From NCBI GenBank assembly GCA_051294375.1, contig JBJCIZ010000239.1:4196402-4260401 (forward strand): a stretch of DNA of 64,000 bases, given 5' to 3'. Shown in pieces: positions 26,883-37,547 of this stretch; within the stretch, counting starts at the first letter, position 1, and every line of letters starts with the position of its first letter. The stretch comes from Paraspadella gotoi (taxonomy: Eukaryota > Chaetognatha). The notes under the pieces were generated by a model, which worked only from the letters and a program-made list of their open reading frames with translations, searched no databases and was not told the origin of the DNA. Both the position numbers and the translations under genes were made by a program.

Positions 26883-26947
<65 letters not shown>

Positions 26948-27634
26948 TCCTTCCTTTCCCGGGCTGCCCATTCTTTGAAAAAGAAAAAGAACAACCATAC
27001 ACGAGTAAGATCCTTAGCATATGAATTAAAAACGAAGACGATCTCGATCTCTCTCTCTCTCTCTTCTCCTCTCTCTCTCTCTCATCTCTCTCTCTCTCTC
27101 TCCCTCCCTCCCCATCTTTTATTCTCGACGTAAAACAAATAAAAGAGATAAAAAATTAATTTCCAACCACCATAGAAAACATAAAACATACGAAGAGGAA
27201 GAAATGAAAGAGAGGGGCATTATTTTTCCGCAGACTCCCCATTTCATAATACAATTTAGAATTAATGTTATTTTTTTTTTCGGGGTTTAAGATGATGTTT
27301 TAGGGAATTAGGCTTAGAGATTAAGTAAATGATTAGGTTAAAAATTGTGGTTAGTGATTAGGGTAAGGGATTCAGGTTAGGCTTAGGTTTAAGGTTAGGG
27401 TTAACGATTAGGTTAATGTAAAGAATTAAAATTAGCAGATTAAATTCACAAATTTTTTTTTACAGATTAGATCAAATATACGCTGGTATACAAAAAAGAA
27501 GATGAAAGTTTTTTGGGAAAATAGAGCCTGTAATGGAGTAGGAGAACTAGAACTTGCTCGAAGAGAGCCCGTCGTTTTTTTTGGGGGGGGGGAGTGCTTT
27601 GGTGATTGTTGAAGAAATGGAGGAAGAGAGAGAG

Positions 27635-27673
<39 letters not shown>

Positions 27674-27807
27674 AGCAGAGAGAGAGAAGTCCAACTCCTC
27701 TAAGAATAATTGTAAGTTTTTTGGATTAAGTTTAAGAGACGCACAAAGAGGAGACAGAGTAAGATGGAGAAGGGAGAGTAAGATGGAGAGAGGGAGAGAG
27801 AGAGAGA

Positions 27808-27846
<39 letters not shown>

Positions 27847-28560
27847 GAGAGAGAGCGAGGAGTGGGAGGACGACAAATTGTTAAAAAACAAATGTGTGAC
27901 TTGTGACATTTTCGTCATTATTTCATTTGTCGCCTGGGAGAGTCGACCACAAATTTCTTTTATGCAATCGGTACAACCAATGTGAAACAGCCTGGCCCTG
28001 ATCTTGGACAGAGTAAATTATTTGAATTAAACGTAAGAAATTGTTTAAAAAAGTTAGTCAAAAATTCGGCGATTTTACTGGAAAAATATAATAATCTTTC
28101 ACATGGAAGCCTCTTGGGGTCTCTCTCTCTCTTTCCTCTCTCTATCTCTCTCGCTATCTCTTCTCTCTCTCTCTCACATCTCTCTCTCTCTCTCCTTCTC
28201 TCTTCTCTTCTCTCTCTCTCTCTCCCGTCTCCTCAACTCTCTCCCTCTCCCTCTCTCATCTCTAGGCCCTGAAGGCAAAACATCTTCTGCGGCTCAGAAT
28301 TTGTTTACTTGTTATATTTTGATTTTTTTTTTTTCGTCCATTTTTTTAACGTCCCTTTTTCTTTTTGGAACTAAGTGGATGCATGGAGGGAGAGAAGGTA
28401 GGGAGAGAGAAGGTTTAGGAGATGAGAGAAGGAGGAAGAGAGAGAGAGAGAAGGAGGGAAAGGGGGAGAGGTGAGATAGGCGAAGCAGGAAAGGAGGAGA
28501 GAGAGGGAGAAGAGGAAGAGAGGAAAGGGAGGAAGAGCAAGAGAGAAAGAAAGAGGAAAA
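26482..28560 (+). repeat. Tail of block C plus block F, copy 2
   Basis: Positions 26482-26640 match the CCTAA-type end of block C (9340-9490). From 26640 the sequence follows block F, including its CT arrays, the TTAGG-like tract at 27285-27470 and TCTGCGGCTCAGA near 28287. It continues directly into block G, so C-F-G is probably the natural order. Confidence 0.8.
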
Positions 28561-29754
28561 GGGAGAGGAAGAGGGAGGAGAGGGAGGAAGAGGGAAGAGG
28601 AGAGAGAAAAGAAAGAGAAGAGGAAAAGAGAGAGGAAGAGGAGGAGAGCAGAGGAAGAGGAAGGGAGAGAGGAAGAGGAATAGAAGGGAGGCGACAGGGA
28701 GCTCCGGTTTTGCCAAACCCGTGTTTTAGATTTGGAGCTGATTTCCAGTCGGACACGAGAACACGAACGCGGAAAGAAAACCAAAAAAAAAAAACAACGA
28801 AAACAAGGCGATAAAGAAAAAGAGGCTAAGAAAGGATAAAATAAGAAAAAAGTAACGATGCTTTGTTTGGTGTGTGTCTTTTTTTGGGGGGCTTTTTCCT
28901 GACAATCTTTTCTAAAAATATGAACATTGAACAATGTTTACTCTATGATTAAATATTGCTGAAAAATTTATTAGTAAGGTTACTCGGCGGAAGGAGTGAT
29001 TTTATGGTTTTTTTTTTAAAATAATAATAAGAAAAAAATAATAAATAATAAATATAATATTATAAAAAATAATACTATATATTAATGGCTTTAGAAAAGA
29101 ATAAACTTATTAAAATTAGAAAAAATATAACCATAATATTAGATAAATAACAAATTGAATAGATTTTTTAGTTTCAGATAAGAAGAAGCACCGGACTAAA
29201 AAAAATGAAAAAGATACAAAATGAAAAAAAGGGAAAGATAAAAAAAAGGTAGAGTGAGAGAAGGAAGAGAGAGAGAGAGAGAGAGAGAAGAGAGAGAGCG
29301 GAGAGAAGAGATGAGGGAGAAGGGCCGTTGAAAGTCACCACCCAAAACAAACACTCCATTTCTAGGATGACGCCGAAAAGAGGAAAAGGAGAGAGGCGAG
29401 AAGAGGAGAAGAGCGAGAGAGAGAGAGAGAGGAGAGAGAGAGGAGAGAGAGAGAGAAACAGAGAGATGCATGCAAAAAAAAAACCAGGACCGTAGAGAAA
29501 AAAGTGAGAAACAAAACGGAGTTTGAGTAAAAAATAAGAAAAAAAAATTTTTCTTATTTTTCTCCAGTTTTTCTTTCTGTCAATTTTCGACACTGTTTTC
29601 CACAAGCGCCCATTTTATGTTTTTATCCTTGAACCTTAAACCCAATAATTACTAAGCTAAATCTTTTACAATATGCTTAACTCAAATTCCGACCCTAACC
29701 CTTAGCCAATCTATTTAACTTAAAAACTCACTTAAATCTGAATAAAGACTGGAA
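28550..29754 (+). repeat. Duplicated block G, copy 2, left part
   Basis: Same anchors as 21850-22990. It is interrupted at 29754 by the LTR retrotransposon and resumes at 36098. The MITE-like element starting at 29589 (GACACTGTTTTCCACAAGCG) is the one that is split. Confidence 0.85.
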
Positions 29755-30240
29755 TGTGGCGAGGCTCCAGGGTCGCGAAGAGGGTGACAAGAGTTTGAAC
29801 GTTGTGAACAGAGCACTAATGACATGACGATGATGACTTTATCGAGAGGCGCATGTAAAGCAGGGAAAGTGCATGTCACGTGATTAAAGAAGCACTTGTT
29901 TTATGCAACATTGATTTTGTTTCATGAGAATAAAAAGTAGTTGATTCGAATTGCGGTTTTTAATTAAAAACAGTTTCTCACAACTTTAATAAATGTAGTC
30001 AGTTACATTTAGAGAAGAATTAAAACCATTTGGTCTTCATGATTGATAAGAATGTTTTTATTTCAGAGTGAATACAAGAAGTGAATAAAAACGAGGAATA
30101 AGACGTTCTCAGGTAACAAATCATGAATAAAGGCAGTTGCAATTATTACAGAGCCATCTGTTATGTGCGGAAAGAATCCAAACGGTTTTAACTGAAAACA
30201 AAAGGTCTTCGAATCTGTTTTAATACCTCAGGTGGCCACA
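29755..30240 (-). repeat. 3' LTR of the Ty3/gypsy element
   Basis: Starts TGTGGCGAGG and ends GGTGGCCACA on the plus strand, giving the terminal inverted TGTGGC/GCCACA. Aligns to 35624-36097 end to end. An AATAAA-type polyadenylation signal is present on the minus strand in the TTTTATT-containing segment near 30055. Confidence 0.92.
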
Positions 30241-30522
30241 TTGCCCTCCTGTTGTATATTGGGTAAACGAAATATTACTACAAAATTTGTTGTCGTCCAT
30301 TCTGAGTGATTGGAAAGTTGATGATAAATTACTAAAATAATTATATACAAATTATAGAATTGTTGGTCTAAAGGAGACCGGTTGAAACATGCAACAATTA
30401 AACATTTCTTTCAAATCCATAACAATCCATAAAGTTTCATAACATTCAAGATTTCAAAAATTACTAAAAAATTGGAAATTTCAAAACGAATATATAATTC
30501 TAAATAAATATGGTACAATTGG

Positions 30523-30558
30523 CAGTCGGAGCTTTCCGGGAGGAAGCCGCTCCGACTG
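30523..30558. other. Perfect 10-bp stem hairpin in the 3' region of the element
   Basis: CAGTCGGAGC and GCTCCGACTG flank a 16-base spacer. It lies between the integrase tail and the 3' LTR, in otherwise non-coding AT-rich sequence. Role unknown. Confidence 0.6.
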
Positions 30559-31039
30559 TGATTACGGTCTGAGACAGCAGGGGGGTTTGTTTTTTATGTC
30601 TTTTTGTTGTTGTTATTGTGTTAATGTTCTTTTTTGTCTTTTTAACATTTCCTTTGTACAACTGAATGGTTTGGTCGATTATTGTTTGGACATCTTCGAG
30701 AGGAGTTGTCGGCGGCGGTGTCTAGAGAATCTCTCCATAAGGGGGGAAGAGAGGGGGGAGGAGGAGGGAGGGAGGAGGAGACGGATTGGGTGAACGCTGG
30801 CGAGTTGGAGTTATTGAGCGAGTTTTGATCGAGACGTTGGCATTGGTCTCCGAGTTCTTGGACCTGTGGACGAGACCCGCTGGGGGCGTCGCTGAGGATG
30901 GTCTAGGTCGAGTTTCAGCGTTCGTCGCCGATCGAGGTGGTTTAACGCGTGCATGTTCAATCTTCCTCGCCCGATGCTCGGATTTCCAGCGCGTTATTTC
31001 AATCCGTTCCCTATTTAAACCACTCCTGTAAGGTCCCTC

Positions 31040-31870
31040 ATTATGGGGAACGCAGTGGTGGTGTACTCCTGCCCCTTTTTATGAATACATATGAGCTGAG
31101 TCGAGGTTGCTGGGGATGTGTACAGTCGGTTGGCGATGGGCCGATGTCGGTAAGTTGGCTGTAATCTAGCGACTTCGACTCGAAGCTTGGCTAGTTGTTG
31201 TCGGCGCGATTTTGGAGAGTGGCGTCCACTTCTGGAGGCTGTAGACAATGCAGCCGGGGACGGCTGATCCCTTCTCAAACACTAAATCGGCTGCCTGAGG
31301 CGCCTATGTCCCTCTTTGATTGTCGTTCTGATGGCCAAAAGCGTCATGGGAAGTTTCCGTACCATTGTTCCTCGATTTTCTTGGCTAAGGCGCTGAGGTT
31401 GATTCCTTGAGGCGTCCATGAACCTCTCACCAGGCCGTTGCCTGGGATGGTACGCCGTTGTTGTTCTTGGTGTTTTGATCCCCCATGTTTAATGAGCTGT
31501 CTCCAACAAGGCAGAGTTAACTGTGTCGTCTGTCGGTTTGTTATCGTCGCTGGGGTACCGAAAAATAGCTTCACTCGTGGCTCAAATGCGTCCAAGATAG
31601 TTGACGTTATAGTATCCTTATTGGGATAGCTGCTGGCCATCTGGAGAATCTGTCGACTATGGTCAGTCAGGTTCGACAAATCCGTTGAGTTTGGCATCTT
31701 AACCAATCTAGGTTTATGTGTTTGAAAACGGCGTGATGGTATTCGAAATTCGCCGATTTCTGGTACACGTGACGAGTAAATTCTTTGCTGTTTGACAGTC
31801 TAGGGCACTCCCTTCGTCCACTTGGACAATCCTGGCGCATGTTTGTCACACGAAATTTTTGCGCATAGCT
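31040..31870 (-). CDS. Integrase domain of Ty3/gypsy pol (frame-broken)
   Basis: Catalyses insertion of the element's DNA copy into the chromosome. Minus-strand translation gives a recognisable core: IKDT-like TITSTILDAF, then FFGTPATIT, then the NGLVERF motif carrying the catalytic Glu (about 31430), and a downstream LLAIRT segment typical of gypsy integrases. The second catalytic Asp (TDR) is readable only one frame away, beside an AAA run, so a single-base indel separates it from the preceding FGTPATIT. The C-terminal part ends in a Pro-rich stretch near 30750-30780. Position 1 of the catalytic triad is less certain. The breaks may be assembly errors and not real mutations. Confidence 0.85.
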
Positions 31871-32129
31871 TGGCGAGTGGCCTCAGACGCCACGGATGTC
31901 CTATCATGTATGAAGTGAAAACTTTTTTGCGCCACGACGCCGGGACGAATGGCCTCGCTGGCCCGTTAGAAATGTCGGCTAGTAAACTCCTGTTCTCCCG
32001 ACTTTTGATTTTCTAAAGGTTAATCCCGTTCCTCGCGTCTTCTGCGATTTTCCTATAAGTTCGGGGTCGAGGCGTTTTTGTTCTTGGGCCATGCCTCAAA
32101 GTTGATTTCGAATTCGTGACAGCGACGCT

Positions 32130-32545
32130 ATCATCGCTTGTGGTCTTCCAGTTTGTCGATCTCTTTCATCTGCTTCTGCTGAGGTGAGGCAGTTGAACGG
32201 CTGGAGGCGTTGAATGATGGCGCTGGTAAGTTTGTCCGATGAGTCTGCGCGGTTTTCTCGATGACGCTGGCTGTGTTTTTGCTGCGCGTCGTTGCTGGCG
32301 TCATTGCGCTTACCGCCGCTGTTTCCTGCCGCTGCTGGCGCTTGCTGTCGTCGATCGAAAACGGCGGCGAGAGTGTCGAATGAGATGACGACATCGTGAT
32401 GGCGCCGAGGATTGATGTCGACGGCGCTGTCGTCGCTGTCTGCGCTGCTGGGCGGCTGCGGTCGCTGTGGCTGCTGCTGTTGCGGCTGTCGAGGCTGATT
32501 TTTCTGCTATAGGCGCTTCCAATGTGGCGTTTGGTCGCGACAACG
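32130..32545 (-). CDS. Ala/Gln/Arg/Ser-rich linker between RNase H and integrase
   Basis: Minus-strand translation continues from the RNase H end (SRPNATLEAPIAEKSAS) into repeats of Ala-Thr-Ala and Gln-Arg-Arg, then Ser/Thr-rich sequence. The DNA is GCTG/CGCTG-rich. In most gypsy elements this connection is a short, non-repetitive tether, so the low-complexity expansion is unusual. It could be a real expansion or a collapsed repeat in the assembly. Confidence 0.5.
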
Positions 32546-32559
32546 CATCGGCGACCCCG

Positions 32560-32920
32560 TTAGCTTTTTTCCTTTTAAGTACCTGATATCGGTTGTGAAT
32601 TCTGCTATGACTGATTAGCTATATGATTGCCTGACTGTTTGTGTTCAGCCTTCTTTTTGATCGCTGGACAGAGGGCCTTTGGTGATCAGTATATAAGTAA
32701 AAGCTCTACTCGATCCAATGTCTGAAATGTCTGACGGCCTTCGAACGCGCCAAAAAGTTCTTTGTCCGAAAGGCGGCCATAATTTTTTGGTTTTTTGCCA
32801 GTTTGGTGGAACAAAGGGCCAGGGGTTCCACCTCCCCTTTGTCCTCGTTGTTCTAGCACAGCTCCGACTGCTTGGGTCGGCAGGCATCTGTTAGTGATCA
32901 GAGTTTGAGCTCCTGTTCTC
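32560..32920 (-). CDS. RNase H domain of Ty3/gypsy pol (frame-broken)
   Basis: Degrades the RNA strand of the RNA-DNA hybrid during reverse transcription. The minus-strand translation shows a conserved gypsy block with counterparts of LAFFSxKL, an ELLAVFEAVRHFRHW-like stretch around 32730-32780, and the F(T)xxTDHxPL region around 32690, spread over more than one frame because of indels. A downstream ADALSRPNAT-like RNase H terminus lies near 32545. Confidence 0.8.
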
Positions 32921-33079
32921 GATGGTGGAGCAAGGGGCTTGAATTAGGCCTTCCTTGATGCTCGAACGCCGTTCACAGTCTTCAGTCCAGTTGAAGGCAT
33001 TTGGGCTTCCCGCTCACGCCTCGTAGAGAGGGTGCACAGTGTTGCTACTTTCGGGATAAAAAATCGCCGATAGTAGTTT

Positions 33080-33720
33080 GATCATTGCCCCAAAAACCTC
33101 TGCAGTTCTTGATGGTTGTTGGGGACGAGTTGTTCCTGCAGGGTTTGGACACGTTTCGGTAATGGTCTATTTAACGCCGTTTTTCCAAAATCCGGGATTC
33201 CAACGACTCCTGCCCAATAGGCCATTTTTAGTGTTTCCACTAATCGTTGGGCCAGAGCCTTAAGACTCTTCGAGGTCTTGGTAGTGTCCTCGCTGAACGG
33301 ACGAATCCAACCAAAATGTGTCGAGATAAACGAATGTATGGGGTATGTCTCCAGTATCTCATCATGAGTCCCCTCTGGAAGTCCTGTCCGGCGTTTTTTA
33401 GGCGAACGGACCATCTTGGAAGACATATAACCAAATGGTGTGATGAAACAGCGTCTTCTTAACATCCTCAGGATTGACTGGAATCTGATGAATATCTTTC
33501 AAACAGATCTATTTTTTGAGAAAATCGTTTTTCCTCTAATTGGAGATTAAAAATCACTGAGGAGTGACTGGAATATTTATCATCAAACCCAGTCTGCGCG
33601 TTTAGCCGCCTGTAATCTACCGCAGCACGCCACCCATTCAGGTTTTTCTACGACATGGAGGGGGCTCGACGACCACTCGGATTTCCCAACGCTTGGCGTG
33701 CCAAGTGAGACCATTTTTTC
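33080..33720 (-). CDS. Reverse transcriptase domain of Ty3/gypsy pol (frame-broken)
   Basis: RNA-dependent DNA polymerase that copies the element's transcript. Minus-strand order is: SPLHVVEKPEW (about 33675), the DYRRLNA motif one frame away (about 33605), FSQKIDL then YHQIPVNPED-like sequence (about 33480-33530), a KNAGQDFQRG segment (about 33390), the FVYLD part of the catalytic YLDD box (about 33340), and QELQRFLGQ at the C-terminal side (about 33085). All are standard gypsy RT landmarks in the correct order and spacing. The second Asp of YLDD is not readable in frame, next to an indel. Confidence 0.9.
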
Positions 33721-33984
33721 TAGCTCACGTTTTCGCTACGCTAGCTCTCTGCATCCAACGGCGGGGCTCCGAGACTGACATGGTCTCCCTTCTTACCGTT
33801 GGGATGGAGTGCGTTACCCCCAGCTTGGGTTCCTTGACCTCGAACGTGGGCGTCGACAGTGAGGGAAATGACTCAAGTTACTAAAACTTTTCCCCTGGCG
33901 TCGACGAAGTTGACGTGTGACTCTCTTCCGTCGTCGTTGAGCCGTCGATCGTTCGAGTAGTCGCGAAGGTCTAGTAGGAGGCCG

Positions 33985-34245
33985 TCCGCGGTGGTTCGGC
34001 CAGACAGTTTTCTGCTAGAAAGTCAGCTCCTAATATATGCCTGTTTTCACGTTCGGACGAACGAAGGTGTAGTGAAATTCGCGATTTCAAAGCTGCAACG
34101 ATTTTGTCGACTGTCCCGAAACATTCTATTAGTGAACGTTGGCTGCTGAAGTCCTCATGTCTGGGTCCGGGCTTTCTGGCGTTGCTCTCGAGTTGGTGGT
34201 ACCATGAAGAAGGAGAGCTCTCCATCTATCAGCATTTGGTCGATC
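33985..34245 (-). CDS. Aspartic protease domain of Ty3/gypsy element (degenerate)
   Basis: Would mature the Gag and Pol polyproteins. The minus-strand translation has MLIDGELS at the position of the usual (L/V)DTGAE active-site motif, then MVPP, and ends with HILGADFLAENCL, which matches the conserved C-terminal I/LLGADFL motif of this protease group. The Thr of DTG is missing, by mutation or by a 3-base or frame-level read error. It lies immediately downstream of the gag knuckle and upstream of RT, as expected. Confidence 0.7.
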
Positions 34246-34299
34246 TCTGGCGTCGCGGCATGTGGAGGAGTTATTTGGCGCCGGTGAGTGGGTTGAGGC

Positions 34300-35300
34300 G
34301 AGGGGGACGGCGTTCACGGCGTCGACGGCCCCCCTTTGGCGTTTCCCTCACGCCTCTTTTGGCTTTTTCGTCGATCGTGAATCCCCCGGCTCACAGACCA
34401 TGCTCGTGCAATTTACGTGTTTTTGGCAGAGGTCGTGAGGCTTTGCTTTTTGGTTTGTCCTTTTTTTCCTTGGAACTGTTTCTTCTCTTCGCCTTGAAGA
34501 CTCGTTTTTTGTTGGGCGCCAATCGCGTTGACGCCTTCGCTGTCTCTGAATCGGAGTTTTCGCTGATCTCTAGCATAATGATTGACGTTGCTGATTAGCG
34601 TCGAACGCGGATTTTATTTTGACGTTGCCTTCGTTAATCGAAATGTCGGTCGGCGATCCCGCACAGTTCTCTGCGCGATAATTCGTCCCGCTTTATCCTC
34701 GAGTTGAGCTCTAATATCGAGTGGAAGTTCACGAAGATCTTCTCTTACGTATGTCATCAAATGTCAACGTTCTCGTCCTTCTCCTCTTTGATGGGCAAAG
34801 GAAGTTTCCCGGAAGGGGTTTTCCACAGGCCGTCCGGCGTCGAGAGTATCAAGCATTATTCGCTGTCTGCTGGCGTCGAGTCAATCCTACTCTTTTCTAA
34901 GGTATCCCTCGAGGAAGTTGGCCATTGCTGATTCTGTTGCTTCGCCATAGCGAAATTGGATTCATCCTGGGATCCCACTTTAACGCCTATTTTTGGATTC
35001 CAGATAGCGATTTCGACTTGGGGAGGTTACGCGGCGCGTTGTCGCCGCTCAACCCTTTTAATCCAGATTTCACAATGTTTGATGGTCGAAGTCTGGCAAA
35101 TCGGCTTTCCGGTTCGATGCCCGTTCCAAAGCGCGCGTGGCGGCGGCCAAAACGGCGCGTAGCTTCGCGTTTTCGTCGTGACATTCTCTGGGGTCGCTCC
35201 GCCTGTCGCCATGTTGGCGTCCACGAAGTTTTAACCTCGCTGACTTGCTGAAACTGAAGGATGGGGCCGCGTCGGCGAAAAACCTGAGACGTTGACGCGC
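34300..35300 (-). CDS. Gag of Ty3/gypsy element (frame-broken)
   Basis: Structural protein packaging the element's RNA. The minus-strand translation includes an APFWPPPRALW-type segment near 35140, reminiscent of the PPFWPxxPxLWF motif in CsRn1-like Gags. Near 34375-34430 it has DLCQKHVNCTSMVCEPG, a Cys-His-Cys-Cys spacing like the CHCC knuckle of that group rather than the usual CCHC. Several in-frame stops and shifts interrupt it. Similarity at the N-terminal side is weak, so the start is not assigned. Confidence 0.6.
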
Positions 35301-35623
35301 TCTTGAGTCCCTCTTCCGAATCCTCGTCCTGGTTTTGGAGGCTTATTTGCGTCGTCTCCCGCCTGGGTCCTCGCGTTGCGCTGGGATGAGCGGAGACGTG
35401 AGCGGATCTCTGAGTCGCCCATTGAACGTTCGTGATGTCTCGTCGACGTTTTAGATCCGCGACGTGTATTGGGATAAAGATTGGAGAAGGAAGAGTGAAC
35501 AGAAGATTGGGTGTATAAGCTTAAAACCAGATTCCTCGCCAATCTTACCTCGGAAAAAGACCGAGTTGGGCTTTGAATCCCCTTCTGGAAGGTTTGGCTA
35601 GGTTCTGCGGTCGTTCTCACAAG
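35301..35623 (-). other. Leader region between 5' LTR and gag
   Basis: Minus-strand sequence beginning CTTGTGAGAACGACCGC right after the LTR. It does not start with the usual TGG, so a tRNA primer cannot be assigned. A 129-codon frame spans 35231-35620 but shows no Gag landmark; it may be leader or the N-terminal Gag extension. Confidence 0.4.
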
Positions 35624-36097
35624 TGTGCGAGGCTCCAGGGTCGCGAAAGCGTTGACAAGAGTCTTGACACGTTAGTGACAGAGCACTAATGACATGACGA
35701 TGATGACTTTATCGAGAGGCGGCATGTAAGCAGGGAAAGCATGTCAACGGTGATTAAGAAGCCACTTGTTTATCAATTGATTTTGTTTCATGAGATAAAA
35801 GTAGTTGATTCGATTCGGTTTTTTATTAAAACAGTTTCTCACTTTAATAATCGTAGTCAGTTACATTTAGAAGAAGAATTAAAACATTGTCTTTCATTGA
35901 TTGATCCCAGAATGTTTTATTCAGAGTGAATACAAGAGTGAAATAAAAACAGGAAAAGTAGACGTTCTCAGGTGAACAATCATAATAAAGGCAGTTTTGA
36001 ATTATTACAGAGCCATATGTTATGTGAGGAAAGAATCAAACGGTTTTAACTGAAACAAAAGGTCTTCGAATCTGATTTATACAGTCAGGTGGCCACA
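35624..36097 (-). repeat. 5' LTR of the Ty3/gypsy element
   Basis: Aligns with 29755-30240. A TATAAAT on the minus strand at 36075-36081 could be the promoter TATA element, but it is not intact in the other LTR. Differences between the two LTRs are mainly one-base insertions and deletions, not substitutions. Confidence 0.92.
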
Positions 36098-36640
36098 GGA
36101 ATGGAGGCTTTTGAAAGATGTTGTGTTTTGGGGTTTTCTATTTTTTATTCTGTCGGATTTTCCTTTCGGGTTTAAAACAAAAAAAAATTCAAGAGAGTAG
36201 GAGACGAGAAAAAAAATATTGTGGAAAATTTGTCGAAGAAGAGATTTTAAGAGTCACTTTTCAGATCAAAATGACACTGAGAGAGTTAAAAAGCCCGTTC
36301 ACGGAGAGAGTTCACAATCACAGATGTAGACTTGTAACTTATATACGTCACATCTACTGTAAAAAAATATAATCGAACCATAAATCAATCGATCAATAAT
36401 CATTCAATATCAATCAATCAATCAATCAATAGCCAATGTATAAAGGGTCTAGTTTTTCTAATATTATGGAAAACGGTTAGTTTATGGGTTAGAGTGATCG
36501 AGTTAGGTTAGGAGATTGCGGATTATGGTTAGAATCTATTAAGGTTAGGATTAGGGTTGGTAATGAAGGTAAATTATTAGGGTTGAATATTGGAATTAAA
36601 ATTAAGTTTTAAAAACAAAAGAGGTTAGGTTTATAAGTTT
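36098..36640 (+). repeat. Duplicated block G, copy 2, right part
   Basis: Begins with the target-site copy GGAA and continues GGAATGGAGGCTTTTGAAAG, matching 22993-23540. Includes an (AATC)n stretch (36385-36430) and a TTAGG-like tract (36478-36640). Confidence 0.85.
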
Positions 36641-37247
36641 CATGTTTTTAAGTGACATCGAAAATGATCAATTGTTAGCGTCATCTATGACTTTAATTAA
36701 ATAGGTGGTCATTTATGAACTTCTGTATGTCTTTTTTTTCAGCCCATTGTTTCATAATCACGTCAGGGAAACGAAGTTTTCTTATTTTTTTTTTTGGAAT
36801 AATATTTTTTATGTTTGTTTTTAACTTTTTATTTATTTATTTTTTTGTTTCTCTTTCACGCGACGAATACACGAAGATCTTTGTATTATTTCCCTCTGTT
36901 TCGGTCTGTCTCCTACTCTCTCATCTCTCTCATCTCTCTCTCTCGTCTCTCTCTCTCTCTCCTTCTCTCTCTCTCTCTCTTCTCTCACGCCTCCCCCTCC
37001 CTCCTCCTCCCCTCATCCCACTCGCCTTCTCGAAACATTCTATTCTTTCCTTTTTTTTTAATATTTCCCCCCAATTTTTTGTCAAAACGCTTCCGCGAAA
37101 GAATTGATTTATATGTGTTTTGTATATAAAGCGTTTTTTTTTTGGGCTTTTCAATTCAACACCCCTTTTTCCTTTTTGTTGGCAGCTCCACTCGTTTTTG
37201 CGGCGATTCTGAGATCCAGCCTCATTTTTTGGGGGGGGAGGAGGGAA

Positions 37248-37307
<60 letters not shown>

Positions 37308-37516
37308 GGGAGTTTATTCTCCGCATATCTCGGCAACTTCCTCTTTGCCCTTTTTTTTTCTCAAAACGCTTTATGATTTGAGACGGGGCTTCGCTTTCCT
37401 GCTTTTACTTTTTTTCTCTTCTCTCTTTGAAGCGTCTATTTGACCACTGTCTTTCACTCTCTCTGTCCCCCCCTTCTCTCTCCCTTCTCTGTCTCTCTCT
37501 CTCTGTCTCTTCTCTG

Positions 37517-37547
<31 letters not shown>

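Larger units (their letters stand above)
29755..36097 (-). mobile_element. Ty3/gypsy LTR retrotransposon (CsRn1-like candidate)
   Basis: A 6.3-kb element bounded by direct LTRs of 486 and 474 bp and flanked by GGAA on both sides (29751-29754 and 36098-36101), a 4-bp target-site duplication. Minus-strand domain order is gag with a CHCC-type knuckle, protease, reverse transcriptase, RNase H, integrase, which is Ty3/gypsy order. The purine-rich GGAGGGCAA directly beside the 3' LTR (about 30241-30249, minus strand) is a polypurine-tract candidate. A primer-binding site is not clear. All reading frames are broken by small indels. The gag knuckle and integrase sequence most resemble the CsRn1 group known from flatworms, molluscs and arthropods; that clade assignment is inference. 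Confidence 0.92.

Noticed and set aside
30366-30400. GGTCTAAAGGAGACC then GTTGAAACATGCAAC as a third hammerhead
   Set aside because: It has GAAACATG, but the CTGATGA box is absent. It is better read as two small hairpins.
32131-32394. Plus- and minus-strand frames in the GCTG-rich part of pol as separate genes
   Set aside because: The minus-strand frame continues from RNase H and is part of the retrotransposon. Plus-strand frames are shadows.
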